Source: Neisseriales bacterium
GTDB taxonomy: Bacteria > Pseudomonadota > Gammaproteobacteria > Burkholderiales > UBA11063
DNA length: 6,477 nt
Reading direction: 5' to 3'
Assembly (NCBI GenBank): GCA_003538525.1
Contig: DPRZ01000269.1
Coordinates: 1 to 6,477, forward strand
Shown one piece after another: positions 5,759 through 6,477 of this stretch. The position numbers and the translations under genes were made by a program. Numbering within the stretch: the first letter of the stretch is position 1; every line of letters starts with the position of its first letter. Under the pieces are notes generated by a model that did no database searches, was not told the DNA's origin, and worked only from the letters and a program-made list of their open reading frames with translations.

Positions 5759-6477
5759 ATGCGAAATGGAAATTTACTAAAAAGTTTATTAATTTAATTG
5801 TTAATCGGTCTTGGTTTAATGATGATTTTTAACAAATTTAATGACACTAAAGATACTAAGAATACGATTCCTTATTCACAATTTATCACTGACCTTGAGG
5901 GTGGGCAGGTTAAAAATGTGGTTATTGAAGGCAATAGCATGCAAAGCCAATGGGTGAATGGTGTGCGTAAAGACGATAGTAAATTTACTACCTTTGCTCC
6001 ATTTGACCCTGAATTAGTGAACGACTTAATTAAAAATAAAGTTTCTTTTCAAGCGAAACCTAAAGAAGAATCATTATTAATGAATATATTTGTGTCTTGG
6101 TTTCCAATGTTGCTGTTAATTGGAGTGTGGATTTACTTCATGAAGGGAGCTGCGGGCGGCAAAGGCGGCGGTGGAATTGGTGGCGTATTTGGATTTGGTA
6201 AAAGTAAAGCCAAGATTATTGATAGTAAAGAAAATTTGATTCGATTCAACGATGTTGCTGGCTGTGAAGAATCAAAACAAGAGGTAATGGAGATTGTTGA
6301 CTATCTTAAAGATCCAACCAAGTATCAAAGTTTAGGTGGTAGAATGCCTAAAGGTATACTCTTAAGCGGTTCGCCTGGAACTGGTAAAACTTTACTGGCT
6401 AAAGCCATTGCTGGTGAAGCTGGTGTGCCATTTTTTAGTATTTCAGGTTCAGATTTTGTGGAAATGTTTGTCGGTGT
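5759..6477 (+). CDS. ftsH: ATP-dependent zinc metalloprotease FtsH, N-terminal part, with an in-frame stop at codon 13 (3' end outside window)
   Basis: A membrane-bound AAA+ protease that degrades LpxC, heat-shock sigma factor and misfolded membrane proteins. Counting from ATG 5759: residues 7-24 form the first membrane helix (NLLKSLLI, stop, [11 protein letters not shown]), then a periplasmic domain starting near IPYSQF (37-42), a second helix with [12 protein letters not shown] (113-124), a Gly-rich linker, DVAGCEESK (165-173) and Walker A GSPGTGKT (204-211). The window ends in [11 protein letters not shown], before Walker B and the zinc site. The oddity is codon 13: TAA at 5795-5797, where E. 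coli and most relatives have Trp. No other stop interrupts the visible frame, and the frame is the same on both sides, so this is a substitution-type change and not a frameshift. Later starts (TTG 5798, ATG 5819 or 5822) would remove most of helix 1. Ribosome sites are weak at all of them. Identity is certain; whether the gene works is not. Confidence 0.9.
5795..5797 (+). other. In-frame TAA in ftsH, inside the first transmembrane helix
   Basis: Reading from ATG 5759, the codons before TAA give [12 protein letters not shown] and those after give [14 protein letters not shown]. Aligned with E. coli NLILWLVIAVVLMSVF, the stop falls on the Trp. Other genes in the window use TAA as a true stop (the polyprenol-phosphate glycosyltransferase, lapA and lapB), so code reassignment is not supported. 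TGG to TAA needs two G-to-A changes; one change would suffice if the ancestral codon was TTA or TAT. Confidence 0.85.

Noticed and set aside
5795..5797. Reassignment of TAA to an amino acid
   Set aside because: TAA ends the polyprenol-phosphate glycosyltransferase, lapA and lapB at the expected lengths in the same window.
6368..6391. Walker A reading GSPGTGKT in place of GPPGTGKT as a defect
   Set aside because: It still fits GxxGxGKT, and the Ser form is, as I recall, common in betaproteobacterial FtsH.
1..6477. Mobile elements, CRISPR arrays, tRNA/rRNA or defence genes
   Set aside because: I looked for regularly spaced repeats, transposase motifs, terminal repeats and tRNA T-loop patterns and saw none. 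All sizeable frames are accounted for by envelope, transport and RNA-modification genes.

Overview
The window reads as ordinary chromosome from an AT-rich Gram-negative proteobacterium (GC in the mid-30s percent by eye). It is packed with cell-envelope and housekeeping genes. The lapA-lapB pair and the rlmE-ftsH order are typical of beta- and gammaproteobacteria. I lean towards a betaproteobacterium, because the LapB N-terminus (PLFFAFGWFAGRID) and the FtsH Walker A form GSPGTGKT resemble betaproteobacterial versions as I remember them. That is recall, not a search. I see no phage, IS element, CRISPR array, tRNA or rRNA.

Left part (1-1531, + strand): the C-terminal part of a GT39/PMT-like membrane glycosyltransferase is followed after 19 bp by a complete polyprenol-phosphate glycosyltransferase of the dolichol-phosphate-mannose-synthase type. 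The second enzyme would charge the polyprenyl carrier with a sugar. The first would transfer that sugar, outside the inner membrane, to an unidentified acceptor (lipid A, protein or glycan). The unit ends at a strong hairpin (1543-1572) shared with the convergent lapAB operon.

Middle (1575-3037, - strand): lapA and lapB, 17 bp apart, with a promoter candidate just upstream of lapA. LapB starts with TTG. The 396-bp gap 3038-3433 has no credible gene. It holds divergent extended -10 promoter candidates, several inverted repeats, and a possible structured 5' leader for the gene to its right.

Right part (3446-6477, + strand): a divergent SSS-type transporter of unknown substrate overlaps rlmE (23S rRNA Um2552 methyltransferase) by 8 bp. 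rlmE is followed by the start of ftsH, which runs off the window. The most striking feature is an in-frame TAA at codon 13 of ftsH, inside the first membrane helix, where the family usually has Trp. The rest of the visible ftsH frame is open and well conserved.

How they work together: in E. coli, LapB hands LpxC to FtsH for degradation and so sets the rate of LPS synthesis. Here lapAB and ftsH sit about 2.7 kb apart. I find no clearly new multi-gene system. The points to follow up are the ftsH stop, the transporter and its leader.
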